Below are positions 51,777 to 63,573 of a DNA stretch of 64,000 bases, piece by piece (within the stretch, counting starts at the first letter, position 1; the number at the start of each line of letters is the position of its first letter). Both the position numbers and the translations under genes were made by a program. The stretch is from assembly GCF_014655955.1 (NCBI RefSeq), contig NZ_BNBO01000050.1, positions 1-64,000 of the forward strand. The letters are read 5' to 3'. The DNA is from Kitasatospora indigofera (GTDB lineage Bacteria > Actinomycetota > Actinomycetes > Streptomycetales > Streptomycetaceae). Under the pieces are notes generated by a model. It searched no databases. It saw only the letters and a list, made by a program, of their open reading frames with translations, and was not told where the DNA came from.

Positions 51777-54700
51777 GTGCCTGTAACCGGCATGAGGACG
51801 TATTGGAAGTCGGGGATATCGGGGATACCCCGGCATCGCCGGCCGGTCGCCGCGATCGCCGTGGCGGTGGTGTCGGCGCTCGGGTTCTCCCTGCTGTCGC
51901 CGGTGCCCGCGCTGGCCGCCGGGAAGAAGCCCCCGGCCCCCCGCGCCCTGCAGAAGGACGCGCCGGTCAAGGGCGGCCCGGTGGCGTCCAAGCCCTTCGA
52001 CGAGGCCCGGCTGGCCGAGAACAGATGGCCCGGCCCAGGAGCCGTCGACTGGCCGGCCGCGCAGTCCGTGGAGGTCGATCCGGCCGCGCCGGCGCCCACG
52101 GCCAAGTCCGCCGGGGCCGCGCCCGCGGCCGGGCAGCAGGCGGGCTCCTCGCCGGTCCGGATCTCGCCGGCCAGGACCGAGGCCGCCCCTGCGGCGCAGC
52201 CCGCCGCGGGCGCGCAGTCCGCCGCCGCGCCCGCCAAGGCGGCCGCCACCCCCGCCAAGGTCAGGGTGCGGACCCTCGACCGTCCCGCCACCGAGCGGGC
52301 CGGCGTCCGGGGCCTGCTGCTCGGACTCGCCCGCGCCGACGGCGCCGCCGCGCCCGGCGCGGTCACGGCCGAGATCGACTACTCCGGCTTCAAGAACGCC
52401 TTCGGCGGCGACTGGGCCTCCCGGCTCACCCTGGTGGAGCTGCCCGCCTGCGCGCTCACCACGCCCGAACTCGCCGAGTGCCGCACCCGGACGCCCGTCC
52501 CCACCGCCAACGACCTGGCCGGCGCCAAGCTCACCGCCGAGGTGGGCCTCGCCGCCGCGCCGGTCGCCGCGACCGGCCCGGAGGCACGCGCCGCCGCCCC
52601 CGTGAGCTCCGGCGTCACCCTGCTCGCCGCCGAGGCCGACGCCTCCGGCAGCGGCGGCACCTACGCCGCCACCTCGCTCTCGCCGTCCGGCTCCTGGCAG
52701 GTCGGCGGCTCCGCCGGGGACTTCACCTACTCCTACCCGATCGAGGTGCCGCCCTCGCTCGGCGGACCCTCCCCGCAGGTCGGCCTGACCTACTCCTCCG
52801 GTTCGGTGGACGGCCGCACCGTCGCCACCAACAGCCAGGCCTCCGCGATCGGTGACGGCTGGGAGGTGGGCGCCGGCGGCTACGTCGAGCGCCGCTACCG
52901 CCAGTGCGCCGACGACAAGGGCAAGAACCTCGCGAACCAGCTGCCCAACAACACCACCGACACCGGGGACCTCTGCTACGCGGGCCCGGTCGTCGCGATG
53001 TCGCTCAACGGCCGCTCCACCGAACTGATCCTGGACGACGCCACCGGGCAGTGGAAGCCCGCCAGCGACGACGGCAGCACCGTCGAGCTGAAGACCGGCG
53101 CCGCCAACGGCGCCTACGGCGGCGAGCACTGGGTGGTCACCACGCCCGAGGGCACCCGCTACACCTTCGGCAAGGGGCAGCTGCCCGGCTGGTCCAGCGG
53201 GAAGACCGAGACCAAGGCCGTCTTCACCGAGCCGGTCTACGGCAACCACCCCGGCGAGCCCTGCCACGCGGCCACCTACGCGGCCTCGCAGTGCGCCAAC
53301 CTCGGCTGGCGCTGGAACCTCGACCTGGTCGAGGACGTGCACGGCAACGCGATGTCGTACTACTACGAGCCCGAGACCAACAACTACGCCCCCAACATGG
53401 GCAGCGCCGCCGTGAGTTACGTCCGCGGCGGCCAGCTGAAGCGGATCGACTACGGCCTGCGGGCGGACAACCTCTACGCCACCGCGCCCGCCCAGGTGAA
53501 CTTCGCCACCGACGAGCGCTGCACGGCCAACTGCGGCGCCTTCGACAGTGCGCACGCCGCCAACTGGCCCGACGTCCCGTTCGACCAGGTCTGCTCGGCC
53601 GCCACCTGCACCCAGCACACCCCCTCCTTCTTCAACCGCAAGCGGCTGACCGCCATCAGCACCCAGGTCTGGAACGGCAGTTCCTACCAGGAGATCGACA
53701 CCTGGAACCTGGACCAGGAGTTCAAGGGCGCGGGCGACGCCTTCTCCCCGGCGCTGTGGCTCAACGCCGTCACCCGGACCGGCAAGGCCGCCGGGGCGGG
53801 CATCGGCGGCGCGGCCGTCAAGCTCCCGCGCACCGTCTTCACCGGAAAGCCGATGGCCAACCGGGTCTGGGGCGGCACCGACCCGCTGCCCTACCTCGCC
53901 AGGCTGCGGATCACCGCGGTGGGCCTCGACTCGGGCGGCCAGATCGACGTCACCTACTCCGACCCGGAGTGCCGCCGTGAGGCGCCGGCCGTGCTGCCGG
54001 GCGCCCTCGACCAGAACACCCTGCGCTGCTTCCCGGTGCACTGGACGCCGCCGCAGAGCCAGGTCGCCCACGACGACCTCTTCCACAAGTACGTGGTCAC
54101 CCGGGTCGACGAGAGCGACCGCCTGGCCGAGGCCCGCTCGAAGACCACCCGGTACGAGTACCTCGGCGGCGCCGCCTGGCACTACGACACCAGCGAGGGC
54201 ACCGACGACGCCGACCGGACCTGGAGCGACTACCGCGGCTACGGCCGGGTCCGCACCCTGCACGGCGACGCCGGCCAGGGCGACCAGGTCACCCGGACGG
54301 AGTCCGTCTACTTCCGCGGGATGAACGGCGACAAGCTCGCGGGCGGCACCCGCAGCGTCACCGTCGCCGACTCCCAGGGCGCCGCCATCGCCGACGAGGA
54401 CGGCCTCACCGGGACGCTGCGCGAGAGCATCACCTACTCGGGCGAGAACGGCACCCCCACCGGCACCGTCTCCTACGAGCCGTGGCGCTCGGACGCCACC
54501 GCCACCCGCAACCGGGCCGGCACCCCGGGCCCGCTGAAGGGCTACCGGCGCGACACCTCCAAGGTCGTCTCCCGCACCCTCGTCACCACCAGTTCGGCCG
54601 GCGCCACCGCCTGGCAGAGCACCGAGGTCGGCAAGACCTTCGACGCGCTCGGCCGGATCTCCACCGTCAACGACGAGGGCGACCCGACCCGCGCCGACGA

Positions 54701-57700
54701 CGACTCCTGCACCCGCTTCTGGTACACCGACAGCGGCGGCCGGATCAAGGACAAGGTCTACCGGACGGAGAAGGTCGCGGTCGACTGCGCCACCACGCCC
54801 GTCTACCCGGCCGACAGCGTCCAGGACGCCCGGATCTACTACGACGACTCCGCCGGTCTGACCGCCGCACCCACCCGCGGCCTGGTCACCAGGACGGAGG
54901 AGGTCGCCTCGTACAGCGGGCAGACCCCGCAGTACCAGACCCTCACCCGGGCGAGCTTCGACGCCAACGGCCGCCCGTCGACCTCGACCGACGCCTACGG
55001 GGACACCACCCTCACCAGCTACACCACCAACACCAACGGCCTGACCACGTCCATCACCACCAAGGTGCCGATGGACCGCCCGGCCACCAAGTGGCTCACC
55101 AGCACCACCTACCTGGACGGCCTGCGCGGCGACCAGACCGGCTCGGAGGACGCCAACGCCAACCGGACGGACCTGGAGTACGACGCGGCCGGCCGGCTCG
55201 CCAAGGTCTGGCTGCCCGCCTGGACCAAGGCCGCCCACCCCACCCAGCCCAGCAGCAGCTTCGGCTACGCGCTGCCGGTCGACGCCACCAACAACGTCAA
55301 CGGCCCGGTCTCCTCCAGCAGTTCGACCCGGATGGAGGCCGGCGGCTACCGCACCTCGTACCAGATCTTCGACGGCCTCGGCCGGATCCGGCAGACCCAG
55401 GAGCCCGGCGCCAAGTCCACCAGCACCACGGTGACCAACCGGATGGTGGCCGACACCTTCTACAACTCGCTCGGCGCGGTCAACCAGACCAACCCGCCCT
55501 ACCTGGTCGCAGGCGCCCCCGGCGGTGCCGTCGAGAAGACCCCCGACAACAAGATCCCCACCCAGAACGGCTTCCTCTTCGACGGCCAGGGCCGCCCCAC
55601 CGACGAGATCACCTACTCGCTCGCCGTCGAGAAGTGGCGCACCACCACCACCTACGGCGGCAACTGGGCCGCGACCGTACCGCCCGAGGGCGGCACCCGC
55701 ACCCTGGTGGTCAACGACGCCACCGGCCGCCCGACCGAGATGCGGCAGTACCACTCGCAGAGCGCCGTCCCGGCCATCGACGCCACCGCCACCGCGTACG
55801 ACACCACCCGCTACACCTACACCAAGCGCGGCGAGCAGGCCTCCGTGGTCGACGCCACCGGGGCCAACACCTGGAGCTGGACGTACGACCTGCGCGGCCG
55901 TCCGGTGGAGACCAACGACCCCGACAAGGGCCGGTCCACCGCGAGCTACGACTTCGCCGGCCGGATGCTGACCAGCACCGACGCGCGGGGCAAGACCCTC
56001 CAGCCGCAGTACGACGTGCTCGGCCGCAAGACCGCGATCAAGGACGCCGGCACCGGCACCACCCTCGCCACCTGGACCTTCGACACCGCGACCAAGGGCC
56101 TCGGCCTGCCCGCCTCGGCGACCCGGGTGGCCGGCGGCGCCTCCTACACCAGCGCCGTCACCGGCTACAACGCCGCCGGTCAGCCGCTCGGCAGCACCGT
56201 CACCATCCCGTCCGTCCCGGGCGAGGAGCAACTGGCCGGCAGCTACAGCACCAGCATGTCGTACACCTCGGTCGGCGCCCTCGGCTCGACCCTGCTCCCC
56301 AAGGCCGGCGGCCTGCCGCTGGAGAACCTGGTCCTCGGCTACTCCCCGATGGGCCAGCCCACCTCGCTGAGCGGCGCCACGTCGTACGTGCGCGGCACCA
56401 CCTACAGCGACAGCGGCGAGATCCTCGCGCACGTCGTGGGCAGCGCCGCCAACCCCATCACCCAGGCCTACTACTACGAGACGGGCACCCACCGCCTCAC
56501 CGACTCCGTCGTCTCCCGCACCACCGGGACCGTCGCCGAGATCTCCGCCACCAGCTACAGCTACGACAAGGCCGGGAACATCACCGGCATCAAGGAGACG
56601 GCCGACACCGGAGCCGTCGACCAGCAGTGCTTCCGCTACGACTACCTGCGGCGGATGAACGCGGCCTGGACGGCGAAGACGGACTGCGCCACCACCCCGA
56701 CCGCCGCCAACGCGGCCACCACCGTCGGCGGCCCCGACGCCTACTGGAACACCTACGGCTTCGACGTCACCGGCAACCGGACCACCGAGACGGTCAACGA
56801 CCCGACCGGCGACACCACCAGGAACATCAACCGCACCCTCGCCTACCCCGCCCCCGGCGCGGCCCGGCCGCACGCCTCCACCTCCACCACCTCCACCGGC
56901 CCCGGCGGAACGCGCCTGGACGAGTACGTCTACGACGCGGCCGGCAACCAGATCACCCGGCGGGTCTCCGGCTCCGAGCAGAGCCTCGAATGGGACGTCG
57001 AGGGCCACCTGGCGAAGGTGACCGAGGGTCCCAAGGTCACCTCCTACCTCTACGACGCCGACGGCTCCAGGCTGATCAAGCGCGCCCCGGACGGCGTGAC
57101 GCTCTACCTCGGCACCACCGAGCTCAAGCTCACCGGCGGGGGCACGCCGTCCGCCGCCGTCTGCGGCACCCGCTACTACAGCCACGGCTCCTCGCCCACC
57201 CTGGTCCGCGGCTGCGACGGCAAGATCGCCATCCAGACCGCGGACCACCAGGGCACCGCCCAGCTCTCCGTCGACTCCGCCACCGGCACCGTCACCCGCC
57301 GCAAGTCCATGCCCTTCGGCGGCGAGCGCGGCACCGCCCCCGCCCTGTGGCCCGGCACCAAGGGCTTCGTCGGCGGCACCAAGGACGACTCCACCGGTCT
57401 GGTCCACCTCGGCGCCCGCGAGTACGACCCCGCCACCGGCCGCTTCGTCTCGGTGGACCCGGTGCTGGACACCAGCAACTCCCAGCTGATGAACGCCTAC
57501 GCGTACTCCAACAACTCGCCGGTGACCAGCAGCGACCCCAGCGGCCTCTACTGCGACAGCTGCAACGACGGCCAGGGCTGGCCGACCCCCAACGGCTACG
57601 AGGACGACGGCGGCGGGGGCACCGACGACGCCGACCCACCGATCCCCGCGCCGCCGGCCGACAAGGTCGAGGAGGCCAAGAAGACCAAGAAGAAGACCCT

Positions 57701-58913
57701 GGTCGACGTCGTGGTCGAGGCCGGCGGCGAGATCCTGATGGAGGTCCTCGGGATCAACGACATCAGGGACTGCTTCACCAAGGGCTCGATCGGCGCCTGC
57801 GCCTCGATGATCATCGGCGTCATCCCCTGGGGCAAGATCTTCAAGGCCAAGAAGATCGTCAAGGCCCTCGACAAGGCCTACGACGCCTACCGATCCTTCG
57901 AGAAGCGCCTCACCGAGGCCAACGCCATCCTCAAGTGGGCCGACGACGCGGCCGCGTACGCGTCGCGGAAGGCCGACGACCTCAAGGCGGCGCTGGCGAA
58001 GAAGGGGGCACCGGACGCTCCGGCAGCAAGTCATGCGGATGGGCCGAGTCCTGGGCCGTCCTGCGAGACAAACAGCTTCACCCCCGACACACCGGTCCTG
58101 ATGGCCGACGGCACCACCAAGCCCATCGACCAGGTCGAGGTCGGCGACGAGGTCGCCACCACCGACCCCGAGCAGGGCGTCGACGGATCCCACACCGTCC
58201 TCGCGACCATCATCGGCACAGGTTCGAAGAACCTCGTCGAGATCACGGTCGACACCGACGGGCTCGCGGGCGACAAGACCGACACCGTCACGGCCACCGA
58301 CCACCACCCGTTCTGGGTCGCCGAAACGCAGACCTGGACCGACGCCACCGACCTCAAGGCCGGCCAGTGGCTGCGGACCAGCGCGGGGACGTACGTCCAG
58401 ATCACCGCGGTCAAGCACTGGACCCAGCAGAGCACGGTCCGCAACCTGACCGTCGCCGACGTGCACACGTACTATGTGCTCGCGGGTGGCGCTCCGGTCC
58501 TCGTCCACAACTGCCCTGGTACGGCGACCGTCCATTACGATCCCGAGCAGGGAGCGGACGGGCATGCCATCATTCAGATCGACATGGCTGATGGCCGGAC
58601 GGCCACGACTGAGGCCATGCCACAGGGGAGGCCCAGGTCGCCCGGCAACTATGCTGGCCTTCCGAATGTGGGTGGCGAGGCATTCCTGGAGGACATGGGG
58701 CCGAGGACCATATCCAGGACGTTTGAGCTCCCCAATGCGGAGGCCGCCTGGGAAGCTCAGAAGGGATCCGTCGACGTGAACTTCGGTCCCTACGGCCCGG
58801 GAAACAACTGCGTGACCTACTGCGTCTCCATACTGCGGGCGGGTGGGGTTGACCTCCCGGCGGGTGCAAGGGGTGTGGCCACGCTGCGGCTGGCCCTCAG
58901 GCGAGGAAAGTGA
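51777..58913 (+). CDS. Secreted RHS polymorphic toxin with HINT pretoxin and novel tip
   Basis: A 2378-residue exported RHS protein. A Sec signal peptide (IAVAVVSALGFSLLSPVPAL) ends near ALAAG. Residues about 320-560 resemble SpvB-type entry domains (PSLGGPSPQVGLTYSSGSVD). Many YDxxGR/YDxxGN repeats follow and end with GLVHLGAREYDPATGRF and DPSGLY near 1919. A helical pretoxin region (VEAGGEILMEVLGINDIRDC) leads to a HINT domain, residues 2096-2246, starting CETNSFTPDTPVLMADG and ending VHNC. Residues 2247-2378 are a distinct tip with His2263 (DGHAIIQI) and Cys2345 (NNCVTYC). HINT autoproteolysis would release the tip. The GTG start has GGGGGG 7 nt upstream; an ATG at 51792 is an alternative. 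Confidence 0.92.
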   Translation: MPVTGMRTYWKSGISGIPRHRRPVAAIAVAVVSALGFSLLSPVPALAAGKKPPAPRALQKDAPVKGGPVASKPFDEARLAENRWPGPGAVDWPAAQSVEVDPAAPAPTAKSAGAAPAAGQQAGSSPVRISPARTEAAPAAQPAAGAQSAAAPAKAAATPAKVRVRTLDRPATERAGVRGLLLGLARADGAAAPGAVTAEIDYSGFKNAFGGDWASRLTLVELPACALTTPELAECRTRTPVPTANDLAGAKLTAEVGLAAAPVAATGPEARAAAPVSSGVTLLAAEADASGSGGTYAATSLSPSGSWQVGGSAGDFTYSYPIEVPPSLGGPSPQVGLTYSSGSVDGRTVATNSQASAIGDGWEVGAGGYVERRYRQCADDKGKNLANQLPNNTTDTGDLCYAGPVVAMSLNGRSTELILDDATGQWKPASDDGSTVELKTGAANGAYGGEHWVVTTPEGTRYTFGKGQLPGWSSGKTETKAVFTEPVYGNHPGEPCHAATYAASQCANLGWRWNLDLVEDVHGNAMSYYYEPETNNYAPNMGSAAVSYVRGGQLKRIDYGLRADNLYATAPAQVNFATDERCTANCGAFDSAHAANWPDVPFDQVCSAATCTQHTPSFFNRKRLTAISTQVWNGSSYQEIDTWNLDQEFKGAGDAFSPALWLNAVTRTGKAAGAGIGGAAVKLPRTVFTGKPMANRVWGGTDPLPYLARLRITAVGLDSGGQIDVTYSDPECRREAPAVLPGALDQNTLRCFPVHWTPPQSQVAHDDLFHKYVVTRVDESDRLAEARSKTTRYEYLGGAAWHYDTSEGTDDADRTWSDYRGYGRVRTLHGDAGQGDQVTRTESVYFRGMNGDKLAGGTRSVTVADSQGAAIADEDGLTGTLRESITYSGENGTPTGTVSYEPWRSDATATRNRAGTPGPLKGYRRDTSKVVSRTLVTTSSAGATAWQSTEVGKTFDALGRISTVNDEGDPTRADDDSCTRFWYTDSGGRIKDKVYRTEKVAVDCATTPVYPADSVQDARIYYDDSAGLTAAPTRGLVTRTEEVASYSGQTPQYQTLTRASFDANGRPSTSTDAYGDTTLTSYTTNTNGLTTSITTKVPMDRPATKWLTSTTYLDGLRGDQTGSEDANANRTDLEYDAAGRLAKVWLPAWTKAAHPTQPSSSFGYALPVDATNNVNGPVSSSSSTRMEAGGYRTSYQIFDGLGRIRQTQEPGAKSTSTTVTNRMVADTFYNSLGAVNQTNPPYLVAGAPGGAVEKTPDNKIPTQNGFLFDGQGRPTDEITYSLAVEKWRTTTTYGGNWAATVPPEGGTRTLVVNDATGRPTEMRQYHSQSAVPAIDATATAYDTTRYTYTKRGEQASVVDATGANTWSWTYDLRGRPVETNDPDKGRSTASYDFAGRMLTSTDARGKTLQPQYDVLGRKTAIKDAGTGTTLATWTFDTATKGLGLPASATRVAGGASYTSAVTGYNAAGQPLGSTVTIPSVPGEEQLAGSYSTSMSYTSVGALGSTLLPKAGGLPLENLVLGYSPMGQPTSLSGATSYVRGTTYSDSGEILAHVVGSAANPITQAYYYETGTHRLTDSVVSRTTGTVAEISATSYSYDKAGNITGIKETADTGAVDQQCFRYDYLRRMNAAWTAKTDCATTPTAANAATTVGGPDAYWNTYGFDVTGNRTTETVNDPTGDTTRNINRTLAYPAPGAARPHASTSTTSTGPGGTRLDEYVYDAAGNQITRRVSGSEQSLEWDVEGHLAKVTEGPKVTSYLYDADGSRLIKRAPDGVTLYLGTTELKLTGGGTPSAAVCGTRYYSHGSSPTLVRGCDGKIAIQTADHQGTAQLSVDSATGTVTRRKSMPFGGERGTAPALWPGTKGFVGGTKDDSTGLVHLGAREYDPATGRFVSVDPVLDTSNSQLMNAYAYSNNSPVTSSDPSGLYCDSCNDGQGWPTPNGYEDDGGGGTDDADPPIPAPPADKVEEAKKTKKKTLVDVVVEAGGEILMEVLGINDIRDCFTKGSIGACASMIIGVIPWGKIFKAKKIVKALDKAYDAYRSFEKRLTEANAILKWADDAAAYASRKADDLKAALAKKGAPDAPAASHADGPSPGPSCETNSFTPDTPVLMADGTTKPIDQVEVGDEVATTDPEQGVDGSHTVLATIIGTGSKNLVEITVDTDGLAGDKTDTVTATDHHPFWVAETQTWTDATDLKAGQWLRTSAGTYVQITAVKHWTQQSTVRNLTVADVHTYYVLAGGAPVLVHNCPGTATVHYDPEQGADGHAIIQIDMADGRTATTEAMPQGRPRSPGNYAGLPNVGGEAFLEDMGPRTISRTFELPNAEAAWEAQKGSVDVNFGPYGPGNNCVTYCVSILRAGGVDLPAGARGVATLRLALRRGK

Positions 58914-58928
58914 GGAGTTCCATCCGCG

Positions 58929-59264
58929 ATGTACGTTCCCGATCCTGCTCTCAGAGTGCTCGCTGAGATCGTAGTCAGCGCAAACGTAGGAGCGGTTCAC
59001 CTACGTCGTGCAGGCGAGGTCTTGGTTGCACGGGCAGAAATGAATGACAGGATCCTCGATCCGGGAATCAGGAGTCGAATTTCTGGCAATTCTCTGGATG
59101 AGCTGCTGTTCTCCATCGCCGATATCGAGGATGCGTACATCGAGGCATGGCAAGCCTGTGAGGCGGGTTCGAGGGAATGGTGCAAGGCTGAAGGGTTGCC
59201 GGCTTTGGACGCTGCGCTAAAGCATGCCGCGGAATGCTTTCATGTGATTGCGTCCCGGGAGTGA
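58929..59264 (+). CDS. Candidate immunity protein for the RHS toxin
   Basis: A 111-residue helical, acidic protein starting MYVPDPALRVLAEIVVSANV and ending CFHVIASRE, with no recognised family. It begins 15 bp after the RHS stop, with GAGGAG upstream, and is closed by a 23-bp hairpin. Its GC content is visibly lower than the RHS core and matches the 3' end of the RHS gene, as expected for an exchanged toxin-immunity pair. The position is the classic one for a cognate immunity gene, which is the basis for the call; sequence alone does not prove it. Confidence 0.7.
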   Translation: MYVPDPALRVLAEIVVSANVGAVHLRRAGEVLVARAEMNDRILDPGIRSRISGNSLDELLFSIADIEDAYIEAWQACEAGSREWCKAEGLPALDAALKHAAECFHVIASRE

Positions 59265-59349
59265 CCGTCCCTGCCGGCGAGTTGCGCAGTGCCCCTGGAG
59301 CCTGAAGGTCGCGTGCCCCGGCAGGTAGTCCGGGAGGCCCTCCTCCTGT

Positions 59350-59402
59350 CCAGATCACAGCGGCCCCACTGGGTTCGTTCCAGTGGGGCCGCTGTGATCT
59401 GG
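59350..59402 (+). terminator. 23-bp perfect hairpin after the immunity gene
   Basis: A perfect 23-bp stem with a 7-nt loop (GTTCGTT) ends the RHS/immunity unit, 85 bp after the last stop codon. It is the longest perfect hairpin in the window. The loop resembles a tRNA T-loop by chance. Confidence 0.85.
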
Positions 59403-59464
59403 CGGCCGCAGTCGACGGCGCGGTAGGACGGGCTGGACCAAGCGGCGGACTACCCACCGTCGAA

Positions 59465-59500
59465 CAGTTCAGTGGCGACCTCGGAGGAGTTACTGAACTG
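59465..59500. repeat. 9-bp inverted repeat between terminator and PPOX gene
   Basis: CAGTTCAGT (59465-59473) and ACTGAACTG (59492-59500) form a perfect 9-bp inverted repeat with an 18-nt spacer, in lower-GC DNA at the right edge of the toxin locus. It could be a weak operator, a second terminator or a relic of the exchange boundary. Confidence 0.45.
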
Positions 59501-59519
59501 AACCCAAGTAGGCGGAGGT

Positions 59520-59921
59520 TCACCCCGCCGGCGTGATCCGGATCCCGATCGTCCCCTTGTCGCCGCGCCGCAGCTTGCTGCCGGCCAGGGTGAGCACGCC
59601 CAGCAGGCCGTACTTGCGCCGCAGCAGGGTGCGGTAGGCGGCGGTCTCGGCGGGGGAGAGGATCTCGGCGGTGGCGGGGACGGACTCGCCGGTGGGGTTG
59701 CCGCGGACGTCGCAGGGGCCGACCAGGACGTCGGCGCGGTTGCGGATCCGCTTGACCTTCCAGGAGTCGGCGACCGTCCAGATGCCGAGGGCGTTGCCGT
59801 CGCGGACCACCCAGACCGGGGTGGCGACGGTGCTGCCGTCCTTCTTGTAGGTGGTCACCAGCAGGTAGCTCCCGGCGGCGAGGCGGATGATGCGTTCGAG
59901 CTGCTCGGGCGTGGCGTCCAT
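59520..59921 (-). CDS. PPOX-class F420-dependent oxidoreductase
   Basis: A 133-residue split-barrel flavin/F420-binding protein of the PPOX class (TIGR03666-like). The strand pair SYLLVTTYKKDGSTVATPVW and the following VVRDGNALGIWTV, then KVKRIRNRADVLVGPCDVRG, are family hallmarks. It probably reduces small molecules with F420H2. The ATG at 59921 follows a -10-like TACACT by 7 nt, so the mRNA is leaderless. Longer upstream frames are Arg/Pro-rich and unlikely. It is divergent from tex and separated from the RHS locus by its terminator. Confidence 0.88.
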   Translation of the reverse strand: MDATPEQLERIIRLAAGSYLLVTTYKKDGSTVATPVWVVRDGNALGIWTVADSWKVKRIRNRADVLVGPCDVRGNPTGESVPATAEILSPAETAAYRTLLRRKYGLLGVLTLAGSKLRRGDKGTIGIRITPAG

Positions 59922-60036
59922 GGGCGGAAGTGTACGGGGGCGACGGCGCGGCTCCGGGCACGGACATGGCTGCCGGGAAGGTTCGACGGGGGGCGAACGG
60001 ATGTCGGGCACCGCGCACGGCCCCGGGGCTGCCAGA

Positions 60037-60062
60037 ATGCTGGGCGTACATGCTGGGCGTAC
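60037..60062. repeat. Exact 13-bp tandem duplication upstream of tex
   Basis: ATGCTGGGCGTAC occurs twice without a gap, 42 bp before the tex start. It is probably a recent slippage duplication in or near the promoter. Confidence 0.75.
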
Positions 60063-60103
60063 GGCGCCGGCAACGCGGCGACACTGGAGAAGGTGACCGG
60101 CTA

Positions 60104-62569
<2,466 letters not shown>

Positions 62570-62616
62570 GCACCGCGTAGCGGAGCACGGCAACGCGAAC
62601 GGCAACGGCAACGGCA

Positions 62617-62661
62617 ACGGGAACGGGCCGGCGGACACCTCGTCCGCCGGCCCGTTCCCGT
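62617..62661 (+). terminator. 20-bp perfect hairpin after tex
   Basis: A perfect 20-bp stem with a 5-nt loop (ACCTC) follows the tex stop by 47 bp and lies before the convergent TetR gene. GGCAAC hexamer repeats fill 62598-62617, between stop and hairpin. Confidence 0.85.
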
Positions 62662-62711
62662 CGTGATTCCCGTTCGCCGGCCTCCGGCCGTCCGCTCCCG
62701 TCCCGGCCGGG

Positions 62712-63458
62712 TCAGATGCCCATCCGGGCGGCGATGCCGTCGAGGACGCAGTCCAGCCCGGTCTCGAACTGCCACTGCGGGTCGTCCTTGCGGGTGGCGT
62801 CCAGCGCGTACCGGTGGAAGGCCGGGTAGCGGCCGGTGCCCATCAGCCAGGTCATCTGCGGGGCCAGCCCCGTCCGGGTGTCGTGCCCGCTGGTCCAGCC
62901 CCGCTTGCGCATCTCCCGGAGCAGGCCGACCTCGGCCTCGGCCGCGCCCTTGGCGTAGGCCGTCACCGTCCGGAAGACGGCCATCCTCCGGTCGGCGTCC
63001 AGGCCGAGGTCGTCGAGCGCCGTCAGGACCCGCTCCGGCACGGCCAGTTGGTTCGGGGTCAGGGCGAGAACCGAGGCCTGCGTCATCCAGGGGTGGTCCA
63101 GCAGCAGGTCCCTGGTCCGCAGGGCCAGCGTGCGCATGACCTCCCGCCAGCCGGCGCCGCTCTCCGCGGGCGCCAGCTCGCCGTAGACGAAGTCGACCAT
63201 CAGCTCCAGCAGTTCGTCCTTGCCGGAGACGTACCGGTAGGCGGCCATCGGGGCCACGCCCAACTCGGTCGCGAGGCGGCGCATGGTGACGGCGTCGAGT
63301 CCTTCGGCGTCGGCGACGCCGACCGCGACGGTGGCGATCCGCTCCGGGGTGAGCGTGGAGCGCGGGGCGGGCGCCGGGCGTTCCAGCCGCTCCCAGAGCG
63401 AGGTCAGGGGCTTCTCCTCGCCCTTCGCCCGGCGGTCCTGCTGCTGGTCGGCGGCCAT
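62712..63458 (-). CDS. TetR-family regulator (tetracycline-repressor-like)
   Basis: A 248-residue TetR-type repressor. Residues about 36-85 hold the helix-turn-helix (LTPERIATVAVGVADAEGLD, then AVTMRRLATELGVAPMAAYR and YVSGKDELLELMVDFVYGEL). The effector domain is of the TetR_C type with HPWMTQASVLALTPNQLA. GAGGAGCC about 7 nt before the ATG at 63458 gives the start; a longer frame to 63596 overlaps the operator. It is divergent from an FMN-reductase gene, and a perfect inverted repeat lies in the shared promoter region. Confidence 0.92.
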   Translation of the reverse strand: MAADQQQDRRAKGEEKPLTSLWERLERPAPAPRSTLTPERIATVAVGVADAEGLDAVTMRRLATELGVAPMAAYRYVSGKDELLELMVDFVYGELAPAESGAGWREVMRTLALRTRDLLLDHPWMTQASVLALTPNQLAVPERVLTALDDLGLDADRRMAVFRTVTAYAKGAAEAEVGLLREMRKRGWTSGHDTRTGLAPQMTWLMGTGRYPAFHRYALDATRKDDPQWQFETGLDCVLDGIAARMGI

Positions 63459-63503
63459 CGGCTGGCTCCTCTGTCCGGGGATGTGTGTACAGCGTATCAG
63501 TAG

Positions 63504-63532
63504 TAGACAATGTACACACTGCTGTGTACGTT
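63504..63532 (+). promoter_or_regulatory. Promoter with embedded TetR operator
   Basis: TAGACA (63504-63509) and TACGTT (63527-63532) have a 17-bp spacer and drive the FMN-reductase gene. The perfect inverted repeat GTACACA-CTGC-TGTGTAC (63512-63529) sits between the two boxes, so a bound TetR would block transcription. Related GTGTAC/GTAC elements at 63485 and 63551 may be extra sites. Confidence 0.65.
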
Positions 63533-63573
63533 GTATCTCGATCGATACGGTGTACGCATCGAGGGGGATTCCC

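Noticed and set aside
51633..59000. A 2455-codon open frame antisense to the RHS gene
   Set aside because: It mirrors the RHS coding sequence, as commonly happens in GC-rich DNA. Its translation is Val/Gly/Leu/Arg-rich with no domain, while the sense strand has clear RHS, HINT and signal-peptide features.
59368..59384. tRNA T-arm-like sequence CTGGGTTCGTTCCAG
   Set aside because: It is the tip of a 23-bp perfect hairpin; no acceptor, D or anticodon arm can be formed around it.
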